Assembly: GCA_963922865.1 (NCBI GenBank)
Contig: CAWUJK010000002.1
Location: forward strand, 1 to 64,000
Origin: CAWUJK01 sp963922865
GTDB taxonomy: Bacteria > Patescibacteriota > Gracilibacteria > BD1-5 > UBA6164
Length of the DNA stretch: 64,000 nucleotides
Direction: 5' to 3'
Every line of letters starts with the position of its first letter. Positions within the stretch are counted from its first letter, which is position 1. The position numbers and the translations under genes were made by a program. The notes beneath the pieces are model-generated. The model was given only the letters and a program-made list of their open reading frames with translations. It was not told where the DNA came from and ran no database searches. Shown piece by piece: positions 30,418-41,978 of this stretch.

Positions 30418-32535
30418 TTAATTTAATTTTAAGTCAGCTACAACTTCAGCTATTTTTTCAGCTGTATTTTGATCTATAGCACTTTCATCATCTGTTTCTT
30501 GGTTAGCTTCTCTAATTTTTTCAATCAAAGAATTTATAAAATCTTGTTTATTATCCTCATTAACTTCATTATTTATAGCATTGGCAATCTCTTTAATTTG
30601 AGAATTATCTTCATTGATGGAATTATTTTCAATATTTCTCAATCAATTAAGTACTGCTGTATTATTTCACATATTGATTACAAGATTTTGAGAGTTATTT
30701 TGGGGTTGATTAGCTGTATTTGAATTTTGATTATCAGAACTAATTATATCTCTAAATCATTGTGTGCTTCATCACATAATAGATTTATAAGTACTTCAAG
30801 TATTTTCATTTATATTATTATATAATCTATCTCTGGAATCATCTCTCATTCTATCTCAATAACTCACATTATAATCTTTCAAAAATCATTTTCTAGTTAA
30901 TTCTCTTATAATTTCATTATATTGAGAACTATTAATATCCCTATTATCTAATAGTTTAAGAGCTGGTAATATATCAGTTCTAAACATATCAGCTGTAGCA
31001 TCATTTGAATTAGCAACCGAGTTTTTTAATTGATTAACAAGTTTTGTTGTATCATCAGGATTAAATAAAGATGAAGCTGCTTGAGAACCTTTATTTGTAA
31101 ATTTAGAGTTTATAGTTGAATAAGTTTGTGTACCAAATGAGCCCAAAGCTGTAGCACTCATAGTTCATCATCAAGGTGCAGGTATTATAGGAGCATAGGT
31201 TGGTGCTTTCATAGCAAGTTGTCAAACTGAATTTCAAAATGATTCAATAGGTTTAATAACTTCCTGAGTAAGCTCACTTGATTTGAGAGCTGACATAATA
31301 GCTATCCATAAAACTACAAGTCAAAATACTTGTAAAATAATAGTTCATAAACCTCATTTAAATCAAGCTAATGCTTCCTTAGCATTATTTCATGCATCAG
31401 AAAAAGTTCACTTGAAAATATGTGTGGTTCATAAAAATTCAATTGAAGAGCTTTCTCATTCTACATTAACACAAAATTGATTTTTTCAACCACAATCAGT
31501 TTTATTATCTTCAAATGATTTTCAGGCAACAACTATAAATAAAAGACCAAATGAAAGTGCAGCTGCTACATACACAGGCATCATTACAAGTCATATAAAT
31601 TTTGAAAAAGTAAATTTTTTTAATCATTCAGGAGTCTTATCTCCAAAAAAATACAAAAGGCCAAAAAGTGGTGATAATACAGTAAATACCCAAATATATA
31701 TTCACCTAACAAATAAAGCCATAAGTAACGCTACCATGAGTATAAAAAATACAACAATGAATAATAAATTTATAACCATAGTGGCAGTTAAATCTGATAA
31801 TTTTTTTATACTTTGTGTATCTCATTCAAATAGTTTTCAATTTTGATCTAGTTTCATAATACCATATGTGTAAATAGAAACTATACCAAAAACATTATCT
31901 CAATTAGTAATGAATTCTCAAAAAGTAGTGTTTTTATTTGGACATGAAATAGGTACTTTTTCAGAACTAGAATCTCAAGTAAAGTTATATTCAAATTCAC
32001 TACAAAATGGTATTTCATTTAGTATTTCATATTCATCTTTAAAATTATCATAAGGTATAGTCAAGATAGATACTGTCAATATAGAACTTAATCAAATAAA
32101 AGCCGATACTATAAACCAAGAAAAAGGAACAATTAAAACTCAAACTATAAATTTTGGGATAGCTTGTTTTAGCTCCCAAGAGTTTTCTCATTTTCAAATA
32201 ATATTCATAAAAGCAATAAATATAAGTATTATTGCAAATATGGTATAAACAACATTTGAAACAAGTATCCATAAGTCTTTTAATTTATCTCAAAATCAAA
32301 TAGCAGAACCAGATGTCCATTCAGGAGTTAAAAACCATCAAACAAGACTAGTAAATATAGCTAATATGATACCAACTCATGCTATAAAAAAATTTATAAC
32401 TGTTAATATGGCATCTTCTTCACTATTAGGATTAGCAAAAGCAAATTCAGGAAAAAGAGAAAAAATCAAAGCAGTAAAAAAAAGTAATAATATCTTATTT
32501 TGAATAATAAAATTTTTTATTTTGTTAAAAGACAT
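30418..32535 (-). CDS. Large polytopic membrane protein, TrbL/VirB6-like
   Basis: 705 aa. Signal-like N-terminus ending in FPEFAFA, then at least seven hydrophobic segments. One holds WVFTVLSPLFGLLYFFG, which resembles the core of TrbL/VirB6 channel proteins of type IV secretion. The C-terminal 230 residues are soluble, Asn/Gln/Ser-rich (ATALGSFGTQTYSTINSKF...) and end in an acidic coiled-coil-like tail. TGA glycines are dense. No VirB4 or other secretion genes are adjacent. The family call is tentative; a large CPR envelope protein is the safe description. Confidence 0.6.
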
Positions 32536-32639
32536 ATTTTTTTGTAATTTATAAACTTATTAACAATAATATCATAATTTTTGAAGTGTAGCAAATTTTG
32601 AAACAAAAATATATCTAAATTTAGTATTAAAAAAACAAA

Positions 32640-32677
32640 AAAGCACAGTGAAGGTATTATTTCACTACGCTGCTTTA
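32640..32677 (-). terminator. hisS terminator
   Basis: Imperfect stem (AAAGCA/TGCTTT and GTGAA/TTCAC) just past the hisS stop, followed on the minus strand by a T run. Confidence 0.65.
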
Positions 32678-32697
32678 ATATAAGATGTAATTTTATT

Positions 32698-34011
32698 TTA
32701 ATTTTCAAGTAAATCCCTACTTGGATCATAAAAATCAAGAGATTCTTTTCATATTTTATCTATTATGTAATCAATTAAATCATCTTTTTTTACTTCTTCT
32801 TGGGTTCATAATATGATATTTCTTACTTGAAATACTAAATTTTTAGCTTCCATAACTCATACCATAACAACATATCTAGCTCAACTTCTAGTAGCTTTTA
32901 ACATTTGTTCTTTCATAGAAGGTGTTCAAAGAGAAACAGCAGTATTTATTCAAGCCTCTCTAGCTTTTAAACTAAGTGGCATAACAACCTTTTTAGCTTC
33001 ATCTCAAAGTTGTACGAAAAACAAATCTAGTTTATCTTTATTTTTTATAGATATAGAACTTTGTTTCAGAATATCAACTATTTCAAAAGCATCCACCCAA
33101 AATCAACTTCATGGTATTTCTTTATTTTCTCATAAAATGTTTGATAGCTCATTATATCAATATCAGCTAGCCAAAACAGTATCACTTGAAGATAGTTTAA
33201 TTTTCCATATGACTCAATCATTAAACTGATGAAATCAAAACAATTTATCATCATAAGTATAGTCTAGCTGCAATATTTTTAAATATTGTTTTATTCTCCC
33301 AAGATCTTTTTTACTATCTTTTTTATAGCATTTTTCTATTTTAGGGGCACTTTTTGCTAGTATTTGTTCATCTTCATCACTAGAAGATAACAATTTTAAT
33401 ATATCATTTTCCAAATTTTTTAGTCCATCATCAGTAAGTAGATGTTGTTTGTCAGCGTAAAATTCTCAAAGTTTTTGTTTGTATTTATCTATTTCTTTTT
33501 TATTTCAAGTAAAATTTAAAAATATTTCATATTTTCATTGAAGTCATATTTTATTAAGTATGTTTGATACAATAAATAGATTTTGTATATCTATTATAAC
33601 ATCATTTTCTCATATTACATCTCAACCAAAAAGCTGCTTTGTTAAAACATTATTTTCTCAATTTTTGGGAAAATATGTGCCCATAAAATAATTGTAAATA
33701 GGCTTAATATCATAATTTTGTTCTTCTTGTATATAAGCTCGTAAATTAAAAATACTAGGAAGGGGATTTAAACAAACCTCCATATCATTATCTAAATTTA
33801 GACTTAAAACATTTTCTGAAAATTTATCTTGAAAAACTTGCTCAAAATATTTTTTTTCTCCAAAAAACGGTGTGGAAATTCTTCTAAACCCATTTTTTCT
33901 GAACTCATGCCTAAAAACTTTTTTTAAAAAAGTTAAATATTTATGATCATTAGGAAAAATATTTATTCCTCAAAATATAGTTTCTTTTAAGTCATGGTTA
34001 TCTAAATGCAT
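32698..34011 (-). CDS. hisS: Histidyl-tRNA synthetase (or HisRS-like)
   Basis: 437 aa class II synthetase. Motif 2 region is PLPSIFNLRAYIQEE, followed by YFMGTYFPKNG and QLFGGDVIGEND, which is HisRS-type (QFD/GxDxIG). GSGFGVDAFEIVDIL replaces the usual glycine-rich HisA motif. The C-terminal anticodon-binding domain (VVMPLSLKAREAGIN, RYVVMVG, NLVFQVRN) is present, arguing against HisZ. Some motifs are divergent, so I keep some doubt. Start ATG 34009-34011. Confidence 0.78.
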
Positions 34012-34080
34012 ACTCCTAGGGCTTATATAAACTAAATTGTTTTCAGTATACTATATTTTAGACATATTTCAAAGTTTTAT

Positions 34081-35205
34081 TTATAATAATTTAGAAAATA
34101 TAATTTTGCTATCAAGTTTTTCCCAACTAACATCATCTCTACCAAAGTGTCCATAACTTGATGTTTTTTTAAAAATTGGTTTTCTAAGATCAAGTTTTTC
34201 TATTATTCATTTTTGAGATAAATCAAAATTATTTTTTATTGTATCTATTATTTTTTGCCTATCTACTTTTTCAGTTCAAAAACAATCTATATAAATTGAT
34301 ACAGGCTCGACAACTCAAATAGCATAACTAAGCTGTATTTCTGCTCTATCACAAATACCCGAAGCTACTATATTTTTTGCCAAATATCTAGCAATATATG
34401 CTCATGATCTATCTACTTTTGATGGATCTTTTCAAGAAAATGCTCAACCTCAGTGTCTACCTACTCATCCATATGTATCTATAATTATTTTTCTACCTGT
34501 AAGTCAACAGTCTCATTTTGGTCAACCAATAACAAATTTTCATGTTGGATTTATGTGAATAATTGTTTCATCATCTATCATATCTCATAAAATAGGTGTT
34601 ATAACTTCTTTTGTTATTCATTTTTTAAGTTCATTAATATCAACACTTTCTCTATGCTGGTTTGAAATAACAACTGTATCAATTCTAAGTGGTTTATGAT
34701 TCTCAAATTCTACTGTAACTTGAGTTTTTCAGTCTGGTAATAGGTAATCTAATGTTGATTGTTCTCTAACTTCTTGTAGTTTTTTAGCAAGTTTATGAGC
34801 TAAGTTTATTGGTAATGGTAAATAGTTATCACTTTCATTTGTAGCATAACCATACATTATTCACTGGTCTCATGCTCAACCTGTATCAACTCACATAGCT
34901 ATATCTGGTGATTGTGTATTTATAAGAAGGTGTACTCAAATTTCATCTCAATTATAACATGCTTCTTGCTCATTGTATCATACTTGTTTTATAGTATTTC
35001 TAACTATATCCGTATAATTTACTTTAGCATTTGTAGTTATTTCTCAACTAACTATAACAGTTCAAGTTGTAACTAATGTCTCACATGCTACTCTAGAATT
35101 AGGATCAGTTTCTAGACAAGCATCTAAAATAGAATCACTAATTCTATCACAAAGTTTATCTGGGTGCCCGCTTGTTACAGACTCAGAAGTTATGTAATAT
35201 TTCAT
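34081..35205 (-). CDS. metK: S-adenosylmethionine synthetase
   Basis: 374 aa. Makes SAM from methionine and ATP. It opens MKYYITSESVTSGHPDKLCD with the substrate His, followed by the expected three-fold repeat structure with glycines from TGA. It follows a SAM-I riboswitch and terminator, so expression should fall when SAM is plentiful. Intact and of normal length. Confidence 0.97.
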
Positions 35206-35218
35206 AAAAAATTTTTTA

Positions 35219-35260
35219 AAAAATAAAATCTTTTCTTATTTTAAGGAAAGATTTTATTTT
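35219..35260 (-). terminator. Riboswitch-controlled terminator before metK
   Basis: AAAATAAAATCTTT and its complement form a hairpin ending in TTTTATTTT on the minus strand, between the SAM-I aptamer and the metK start. The segment CTTTCCTTAAAAT recurs in the aptamer 3' side and can form the alternative pairing. Confidence 0.75.
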
Positions 35261-35299
35261 GAGTGTGCTATAACAAAGAAGTTAACACAAATAATTCTA

Positions 35300-35412
35300 A
35301 ATATATCTTTCCTTAAAATCAAAGGTAGGAATTAGCACCTTGCCAAAAGGTAGGTTGCTGGAACTTTGAACGGGCCTATTCCCTAGAGTTCTCTCTTGAT
35401 ATGCTTTATCAA
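35300..35412 (-). ncRNA. SAM-I (S-box) riboswitch
   Basis: Read on the minus strand the core shows ATCAAGAGAG, GGCCCGTTCAAAGTTCC, AGCAACCTACC and GGTGCTAATTCC in the S-box order. CTTTGATTTT closes the P1 stem. It lies about 95 nt before metK with a terminator in between, the standard transcriptional OFF switch. Confidence 0.93.
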
Positions 35413-35465
35413 GTATTTATATTTTATATATTTTAAAAATATTACAAGTTTTAATATCAGCTTTT

Positions 35466-37232
35466 TTATCTTCTTCCAAATTTTTTTCTATCTGTATTTC
35501 TAGAATTTCATTTATATCATCATCTAGATGAATTTCCAAAACCTCCTCTTGATCAATTTCTTCTAAATCATCATCTATTTCATCCAAATCAAGAACTTCA
35601 TTTTGCTTCTACAACTAAAGGTTTTCTAGGGTTTGCTCTCTTAAAAAAATCAAGTATTTCATAAGCGTCTTCTTGTTTTACATTCATAAAAGAAAACTCT
35701 CTCATAACATCTATTTTTCAAATGTCTCAAAGTTTTTTACCAATTTCATTCTCTATAAATTGTATCAATGAGCTTGGTGTATGGTTATCTAGTCTTCATT
35801 TAGCAATAAACAATCTTTTTTCTCAAATTCAAGCTCAAGGATTATTAGAAGTTTTATCAGAAAAATCAGAATTAGTATTTATATTTTTATAATGAATTTC
35901 AGAAAACTCATTTCAAAATCATTCTTTTAAAATTGAAGCTAAAACTTTTTCAGCATCTCAAAGCTCAAGTAGTTGAGAGGCTAAATCTATATAAGTCAAG
36001 TTTTCTTTTTCTCAAAGTACATCTTTAGTATTATTTAATAATCTTTTTTTCTTAAATTCTATTACATCTGATACTTCTGGTAATTTTTCAATTTTAAGTT
36101 TAGTTTTTATAGTTCTTTCTATCCAAGATAGAATTCTAGAATCTTTTCTTGATACAAAAGAGATAGCTTCTCATTTATTTCAAGCTCTACCTGTTCTTCA
36201 TATTCTATGGGTATAAACCTCAGGGTTATCTGGTAGAGAATAGTTAACTACATGTGTTAAATTATTAACATCAATTCATCTAGCTGCTACATCAGTTGCA
36301 ACTAAAATTTTAATAGCTCAATTTTTAAATCTTGCCAAAGTTTTTTCTCTCATTTTTTGATCAATGTCTCCATGTATTCATTCTACTTTATAACCTCTAG
36401 TCATTAAATTTGATGCAACACTATCAACATCAAGCTTAGTTTTACAAAAAACTATACCATAAAAATCAAACTCAACTTCTATAACTCTACAAAGAGCCTC
36501 AAATTTATCTCTAGCATTTATCTTATAGCATTTTTGTTGTATGTTAGAGTTAGTTAATTCTTTTTTTTCAATTGATACTAGATCATGGTCTTTAATATAT
36601 CTATGAACTATATCTTTTATTCATCTAGGCATCGTAGCTGAAAATAAAAGAGTTTTTTTTCATTCTGGTGTGTATTGTATTATTTCTTCAATATCTTCTT
36701 TAAATCAAATATTTAACATTTCATCAGCTTCATCTAGTATAAAATATTTTAAATTTTCTATTTTTAGAGTTTTTCTTTTCATCAAATGATCTATAACTCT
36801 TCATGGAGTTCCAACAACTATTTGTGGTAATCTTTTGAGTCATTGTAATTCATCTCTGATATTTTGCCCTCAGTATAATAATTGAATGTTTACTGAGTTA
36901 TCCGCAAAACTCCTAAGTTCTTGGGCGACTTGTATAGCAAGTTCACGGGTTGGGGCTAAAATTAAAGCTTGAATATCTCTAGATTCATTATCAAGTCTTT
37001 CTAAAACAGGTAAACCAAAAGCTGCTGTTTTTCAAGTTCAAGTTTGAGCTTGTCAAATAATATCTTTTTCTCAATTTAAAAGAAGTGGGATAACTCAAAT
37101 TTGAATAGCGCTAGGAAACTCATAACCTTTTGATTTAATTTTATCAAGCATTTTTTTTGAGAGTCATAATTCAGAAAATGTAGTTTGTTTAGCAGTATCA
37201 AATTTATCAATCTTTTTTTCTTGTATTGTCAT
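35466..37232 (-). CDS. DEAD-box RNA helicase with RGG-rich tail
   Basis: 588 aa. Q motif FSELGLSKKML; motif I AQTGTGKTAAFG; Ia PTRELAIQ; motif II DEADEML; III SATMP; V VATDVAARGID; VI HRIGRTGRAG. It then has a DbpA-like RNA-binding domain (RLFIAKGRLDNHTP... to VKQEDAYEILDFF) and a tail of RGG/GGF repeats, almost all glycines there being TGA. Like DeaD/CsdA it should unwind structured RNA in ribosome assembly or cold response. A 469-nt gap upstream could hold a regulatory leader. Confidence 0.95.
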
Positions 37233-37701
37233 TAATATATAATAAATTAGTAAAATATTTACAAAAAAGAAGAATGTCACAAATAATTTGAAATTCTTCT
37301 TGATGATTTTTATAGAGAATTCCTAAATAGTAAACTAAATTTGGCTTTTTGTGAGAGTTCACTTTAGCCTGTTAATATATTTAATTATAAATCAAATACT
37401 CTTAATAATATTTAGTAGCTATCTGGAACTTCTTATTTTATGCATCTGGGAGTATATATAAATATTGTTGAATTGCAAGTTATTTTTTAGCAAAATTGAC
37501 AATTCTCAAATTTATAATATTATATATACAAGATAGGTATTAAAGACTTTTACAAATACTAACAAATTGATATTTTTGAAAATATAACAAACTTATAACT
37601 ATACATAATTTACAAACAAATAAAAATATCAAAAAAATATTAACTTGATGTTTAATCTATTTTAAATATTATTTATAAAATAAATATAATTAATCAAAAA
37701 A
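37233..37701. other. Gene-free region between divergent genes
   Basis: 469 bp of AT-rich DNA between the helicase and the PH-like membrane protein. One imperfect hairpin (AAGAAGAAT...ATTCTTCTT, about 37266-37300) lies in the helicase leader and could be a cold-responsive element. No ORF worth calling. Confidence 0.4.
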
Positions 37702-38262
37702 ATGCAAGAAAAAAATTTCTTTAAATGACAATACTGAGATGAAAAACTACTTTTAAAAAAACATGAGAATATTATTAGTTTTTTCATAAGAAAAATTTAT
37801 GTTATAGTTATTTATACAACACTTTCCACTTTAGTATATTTTTGATTAAATTATATTTTTAGCTCAAATTTTATAAATATAGTTTGAGCAATTCTTACAA
37901 TGGCTCTATGATTATGATATTTGTATTATCAATATTCACATTCATGGATGATTATAACAAATAAAAGGGTTATAAAACTTATAAAAAGCTCCATTTTTAT
38001 TACTCACAAAAGAGAGCTTAAACTTGTGGATATAAAAGCTAGTTTACTTAGAAAAAATTTTCTACATTTTTTGTTTGGGTTTGGATTGATAGAAATTCAA
38101 GGAACTGACTATAAATCAAGTATTTATTTTGAATGAGTTAAACCTCATGAGGATATATTGAATTATTTATCAAAAATTATTGATATAGTTAAAACTAATC
38201 CTGAAAAGATTTGAGATATTAAAATATATAAAAATAGAGTTGGAAGAGATAAGAGGTATTAG
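37702..38262 (+). CDS. Membrane protein with bacterial PH-like (DUF304) domain
   Basis: 186 aa. Two N-terminal membrane helices (about residues 33-50 and 58-78, glycines by TGA), then a soluble domain starting SWMIITNKRVIKLIKSSIFI. It continues with TKRELKLVDIKA-type strands and FGFGLIEIQGTDYKSSIYFEGV. This is the YdbS/bPH2 pattern. Function of the family is poorly known, envelope-related. Monocistronic on the plus strand. Confidence 0.75.
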
Positions 38263-38467
38263 TTTTTTTATAATCATGAAAATAGTTTTGCAATTTCTTT
38301 ATAATTGTTTTTAATTTCATTTTTAGTAGACATTATTCAAATCTTGTTGGGTTATAAGTGTATATATAATATTTTTTTCATATATAATCAAAAAAATCTC
38401 ATATGAAATTCTTTACAAAGTTATATAAATTCATAATATATATTAAATTAATTTATAAAAAAATGTT

Positions 38468-38623
38468 ATGGCTTTTAGAAAAAAAAGAAGTGATACCCAA
38501 ATATGAACTATAGAAAAAAAATATAACATAGATTTATGAGTTCGTTCGGATATGAAGTTGTGAACATATTTAAAAGATAAATGATATGATTCGCTTTCAA
38601 AAATACTTAAAGATATAAAATAA
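38468..38623 (+). CDS. 51-aa protein upstream of a HEPN-like gene
   Basis: Small basic protein (MAFRKKRSDTQIGTIEKKYN... to SLSKILKDIK), five glycines from TGA. It ends 1 nt before the start of the HEPN-like gene, so the two are an operon. It might be the antitoxin or adaptor. No motif is recognised. Confidence 0.55.
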
Positions 38624-38624
38624 T

Positions 38625-39197
38625 ATGGCTTATGAAGATAAATACGAAGAAAGGTTTAGCTATATTAAGGATGTAAATCTTAGAAAACATATGTGAGATG
38701 CTTTAAGGTATGTTACTGAAAATATAATTTTACTTGAACAATGAAATCATAATCTAAAATGAGTAGAGTCTATTTTCTATAAGACTTGTATTCTATATAC
38801 CTCATCAATTATTGAAGCTCATCTTAATTATTGTTTGGTCAAGTTAGGAAATAAAATATATGCTTGAGATTGGAGGTATAAAGATATAAAAAAATTACAT
38901 GAATATGAAGAAGATTGAAAAGATATAGAGTTAATATGATGTAAAAGATTCAAAGAGATTAAAAAATTTACTGATTATACAGATTTTTCCATATTAAATA
39001 AATTTTCTTTTAAAAATGCTGAATTATATTGAGAAGATCTATTCAACAAAATTGATAAAGTAAGAATATTAAGAAATAAGATACATCTTATTAAACTAGA
39101 TTATATAGATAGAAAGTTTACAAAAAAACAGATGAATGAAGTATTTGATACTGCGAGCAAACTTTTTGATGTTGTTAAAAATAAATTATCTAAATAA
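38625..39197 (+). CDS. HEPN-like protein
   Basis: 190 aa, all-helical pattern with ALRYVTENIILLEQ, YTSSIIEAHLNYCLVKLG and a conserved-looking VRILRNKIHLIKL. The segment R-I-L-R-N-K-I-H fits the Rx4-6H motif of HEPN RNases. Glycines are partly TGA. HEPN proteins next to a tiny upstream gene are often RNase toxins or abortive-infection factors. Family assignment rests on this motif only. Confidence 0.5.
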
Positions 39198-39625
39198 ATA
39201 CAAAATTATGAAAAATTATTCTTGTGATTATAACTGAACTTAATGATTTAGTTGTTCTAAGAAAAAAGGCAATAAAATTTTAAAAATTATTGAAGAGTAT
39301 TGTTAAAATAATAAAACCCTATGAAAAAGTTTATATAATCAAAAGAATCTCCAAAGTGGAGGTTCTTTCTTTAAATCTTAAATGTCAGTCGAATCAAAAT
39401 TATAAACGCATTCAGTTAAGTAAATATATCAATAATCATATAAGTTTTAATTTAGAGGAATACAAAAAGTAATTAAAACATTGGTATAAATTATATAAAT
39501 ATAGCTTAGAAAACAAATTATTCACTTATTTATAATTCCCTACTAAGTAATCTAACTATTGTTTTATATACATATATAGGTATACTATTGTAAATTTTTT
39601 AATAATGTGAAAACATTAAAAATAT
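39198..39625 (+). other. Gene-poor gap with terminator of the HEPN operon
   Basis: 428 bp. An imperfect AAGAATCTCC/GGAGGTTCTT hairpin with T-rich tail (about 39343-39375) can end the HEPN transcript. A short frame from 39207 (MKNYSCDYNG) is broken by TAA after 11 codons, and frames further on look random, so I see no gene. Confidence 0.45.
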
Positions 39626-40303
39626 ATGTTTAAAACTATAAAAAATATTTACAATGTGATGATTGAGTTCTTTAAAAAAGCAATTATATGGTTTTGGTAC
39701 CAATTTATCAATACTGATTTTCTAGTTAATCATTTAATTACTTTATTTTTTTTATCAGCTTTATATTTTTGAAAAGAATATTTTTATAACTCTTACTTAA
39801 AGCAGTGAATATTTAGTTTATCCTCAATAAATTTTATATATTATTCTTTATTTTATTTCATTATATTTATGCTTTTATATTCAGGATATTTAATTTACTA
39901 TGTATATTATATAAAAGATAAAGAAAAAACTTCAAAGAAAGCTTGATATATAAAGTTCCTTGAAGATGAATATAAAACTACATATGAGCCTTTTATTAAA
40001 TGATTATGATTTTTTATTACTATCTTAATATCATCAGTAGCAATATATATGACTCTTATATCAATGCAGTTTTCATTAGATGTAGCAAATGGTACATTAA
40101 ATTGAAAAATTGATTTAAAAGGTACATTCACAATGTTTAAACAATTATGAACAGGGTTAGCAGTTATTATCTCAACTTTTACTATATGTTATATTTATTA
40201 TAGATTTAGTGTTATAAAGAAAAATAGCTATGTAAAAGAAAAATATTACTCTCTTTATCTTAAAAAATCTAATCAAAATAGCTTTTTAAAAGATAAAAAT
40301 TAG
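39626..40303 (+). CDS. Membrane protein of unknown function
   Basis: 225 aa with four hydrophobic segments (about residues 25-45, 60-80, 115-140, 170-190). Between segments 2 and 3 is a charged cytoplasmic loop (YIKDKEKTSKKAGYIKFLED). Glycines by TGA. Aromatic-rich, Lys-rich C-terminus. No family recognised. It is convergent with the small membrane gene at 40305 with only 1 nt between the stops. Confidence 0.6.
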
Positions 40304-40304
40304 T

Positions 40305-40529
40305 TTATAAAAAATGTTTTAAAAGAAAATAGATTGAGATTAAAAATAATATTATAGTGACTAACCAAAATATTCTTAAGTGATCTAAAAGTGAAATAAT
40401 TTTGGTTGTAGTTTTTTCAGATTCAATACTTTCATAATTTTTTTTGAAAAACCTAGTACTATTAATTGCTTCAAAAAATACTAAAAGAAAAATAAATGAA
40501 AATATAATTCAAAATACTAGTTCTAACAT
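40305..40529 (-). CDS. Small two-helix membrane protein
   Basis: 74 aa with hydrophobic helices at residues 2-20 and 52-72 and a polar linker (STRFFKKNYESIESEKTTTK). One TGA glycine. Start ATG 40527-40529. Function unknown. Confidence 0.5.
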
Positions 40530-40590
40530 AATCTATTTATTATAATTTAAATTATGATAAATATACCATAATTATAAAATAAAGCAAGAC

Positions 40591-40987
40591 AATTTAAAAA
40601 TTTTTATATCAAGATTTTATTATCCATATTTTAAAAAATGAAAAACTAGATTGAAAAAGTCAATTATTAGATATTGAATCAAAAATTGAAAGTTTGAAAA
40701 ATAGACAAAATAAATTATTAGATTTAAGATTTGATGAAAAAATATATCTTGAAAAAAATAATGATATTGAGATGAAAATCAAAATACTTTTAGAAGAAAA
40801 AGAGAAGATAAAAAATGATGATTTTGAAACAAAGCCCCAATATGAGTTATAACTGGCTTGAAGCCTTTATCAAAGCTATTTTAGGGCAATTTTAGAGTAA
40901 AAAGCTTATATAATTAGAAATCTCATGTTAGAATTTTTTATGACTACCAAAAAAGAGCTTTTAAATAGAGGAAAACCATCTATTTAA
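40591..40987 (+). pseudogene. Serine recombinase C-terminal relic
   Basis: The frame reads YQDFIIHILKNEKLDGKSQ, then SKIESLKNRQNKLLDLRFD, the coiled-coil and recombinase tail of large serine integrases. In-frame TAA codons at 40850 and after ...FRAILE break it. The family pattern resumes after each (LAGSLYQSYFRA, AYIIRNLMLEFFMTTKKELL). The catalytic N-terminal domain is absent. It is a remnant of a mobile element, 26 nt from tRNA-Trp. Confidence 0.7.
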
Positions 40988-40993
40988 AAGCTC
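40955..40993. terminator. Perfect 15-bp hairpin
   Basis: GAGCTTTTAAATAGA and its exact complement flank a 9-nt loop at the end of the recombinase relic, 20 nt from tRNA-Trp. Confidence 0.5.
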
Positions 40994-41012
40994 TAAAATG
41001 TTAAATATAAAA

Positions 41013-41087
41013 TGGCAGTCCCACTAGGAATCGAACCTAGATCGGAGGATTTGGAGTCCTCTATTCTAACCATTGAAATATGGGACT
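41013..41087 (-). tRNA. tRNA-Trp (CCA)
   Basis: Acceptor AGTCCCA/TGGGACT, discriminator G and encoded CCA. Anticodon stem GAGGA/TCCTC with loop CTCCAAA gives anticodon CCA. T-arm GGTTCGATTCC. CCA reads UGG only, in keeping with UGA not being tryptophan. Confidence 0.95.
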
Positions 41088-41153
41088 ATAAAACTTGAAA
41101 CTATAATTTTGAATATCAATTTCAAGTTTTTTTATAAACTTTATTTTTGTTAA

Positions 41154-41939
41154 TTATATAGAATATCTTTTAAAAGAAATAATATTTCACTCTCAAATAA
41201 AGTTTTTAACTTTAATATTTGGATCCATTACAAAATCTTGCTCAAGAAGAGAAATTTCAGATTTAAATTTTCACATTTTACCCTCTATTATTTTAAGTAA
41301 AACTTCATCTGGTTTTTCAGCCATTTTAGGATCGTTTTTCATCATTTCTAACTGAATAGATTTCTCTTTTTCTATAAGCTCATCAGATATATCCTCAGGA
41401 GATAAATATTCTGGATTTGAAGCTGTAACATGCATAGCAACTTGTTTTGCCTTCTCTTCATCACTTCCTTGCTTAACACAAACCAGTGATGCAACTTTAC
41501 CATTTGAATGAACATAAGAAGCAATAATAGGAGCCTCCTCAATCTCATAGTTTCAAACTTGTAGATTTTCACCCATCTCAAGAGCATAATTTTTATTAAG
41601 AAATTCTTGAGCAGCTTTTTTTGAACTATCTCCATTTTCTTTTAGAAAGTTAACAATATCTAAAAGCATTGATTTAAATTTATCAGAATTAGCAAGAAAG
41701 TCAGTTTCACAAGCAACAGAAACAACATAAGCTTTTCAATTTTCGCTAACAATTTTTATTCATCCCTCACTTACTTCTCTATCTGCTTTTTTAGCAGCTT
41801 TTGCTAAACCCTTTTTTCTAAGCTCTTCAATAGCTTTTTCCATATCTCAATTAGTTTCAGTAAGTGCTTTTTTACACTCCATCATACCAATTCAAGTTCT
41901 TTCTCTAAGTTCCTTAACTTGAGCAGCAGTAATTGCCAT
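41154..41939 (-). CDS. tsf: Elongation factor Ts
   Basis: 261 aa. Begins MAITAAQVKELRERTGIGMM, followed by ECKKALTETNGDMEKAIEEL, the standard UBA domain and first block. The core has VACETDFLANSDKF, and the C-terminus ends VKNFIGEGNIISFKRYSI. Nucleotide exchange factor for EF-Tu. It lies after rpsB in the usual order, with one small membrane gene between. Confidence 0.95.
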
Positions 41940-41978
41940 AATATTAAATATTAAATAATAAATTAAACTTTTGAGTGA

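Noticed and set aside
38281..38400. 21-residue minus-strand frame (MSTKNEIKNNYKEI)
   Set aside because: Too short, and no ribosome site or neighbour supports it.
39207..39472. Possible gene after the HEPN pair
   Set aside because: The first frame stops at TAA after 11 codons; the second lacks an ATG and shows no protein-like pattern.
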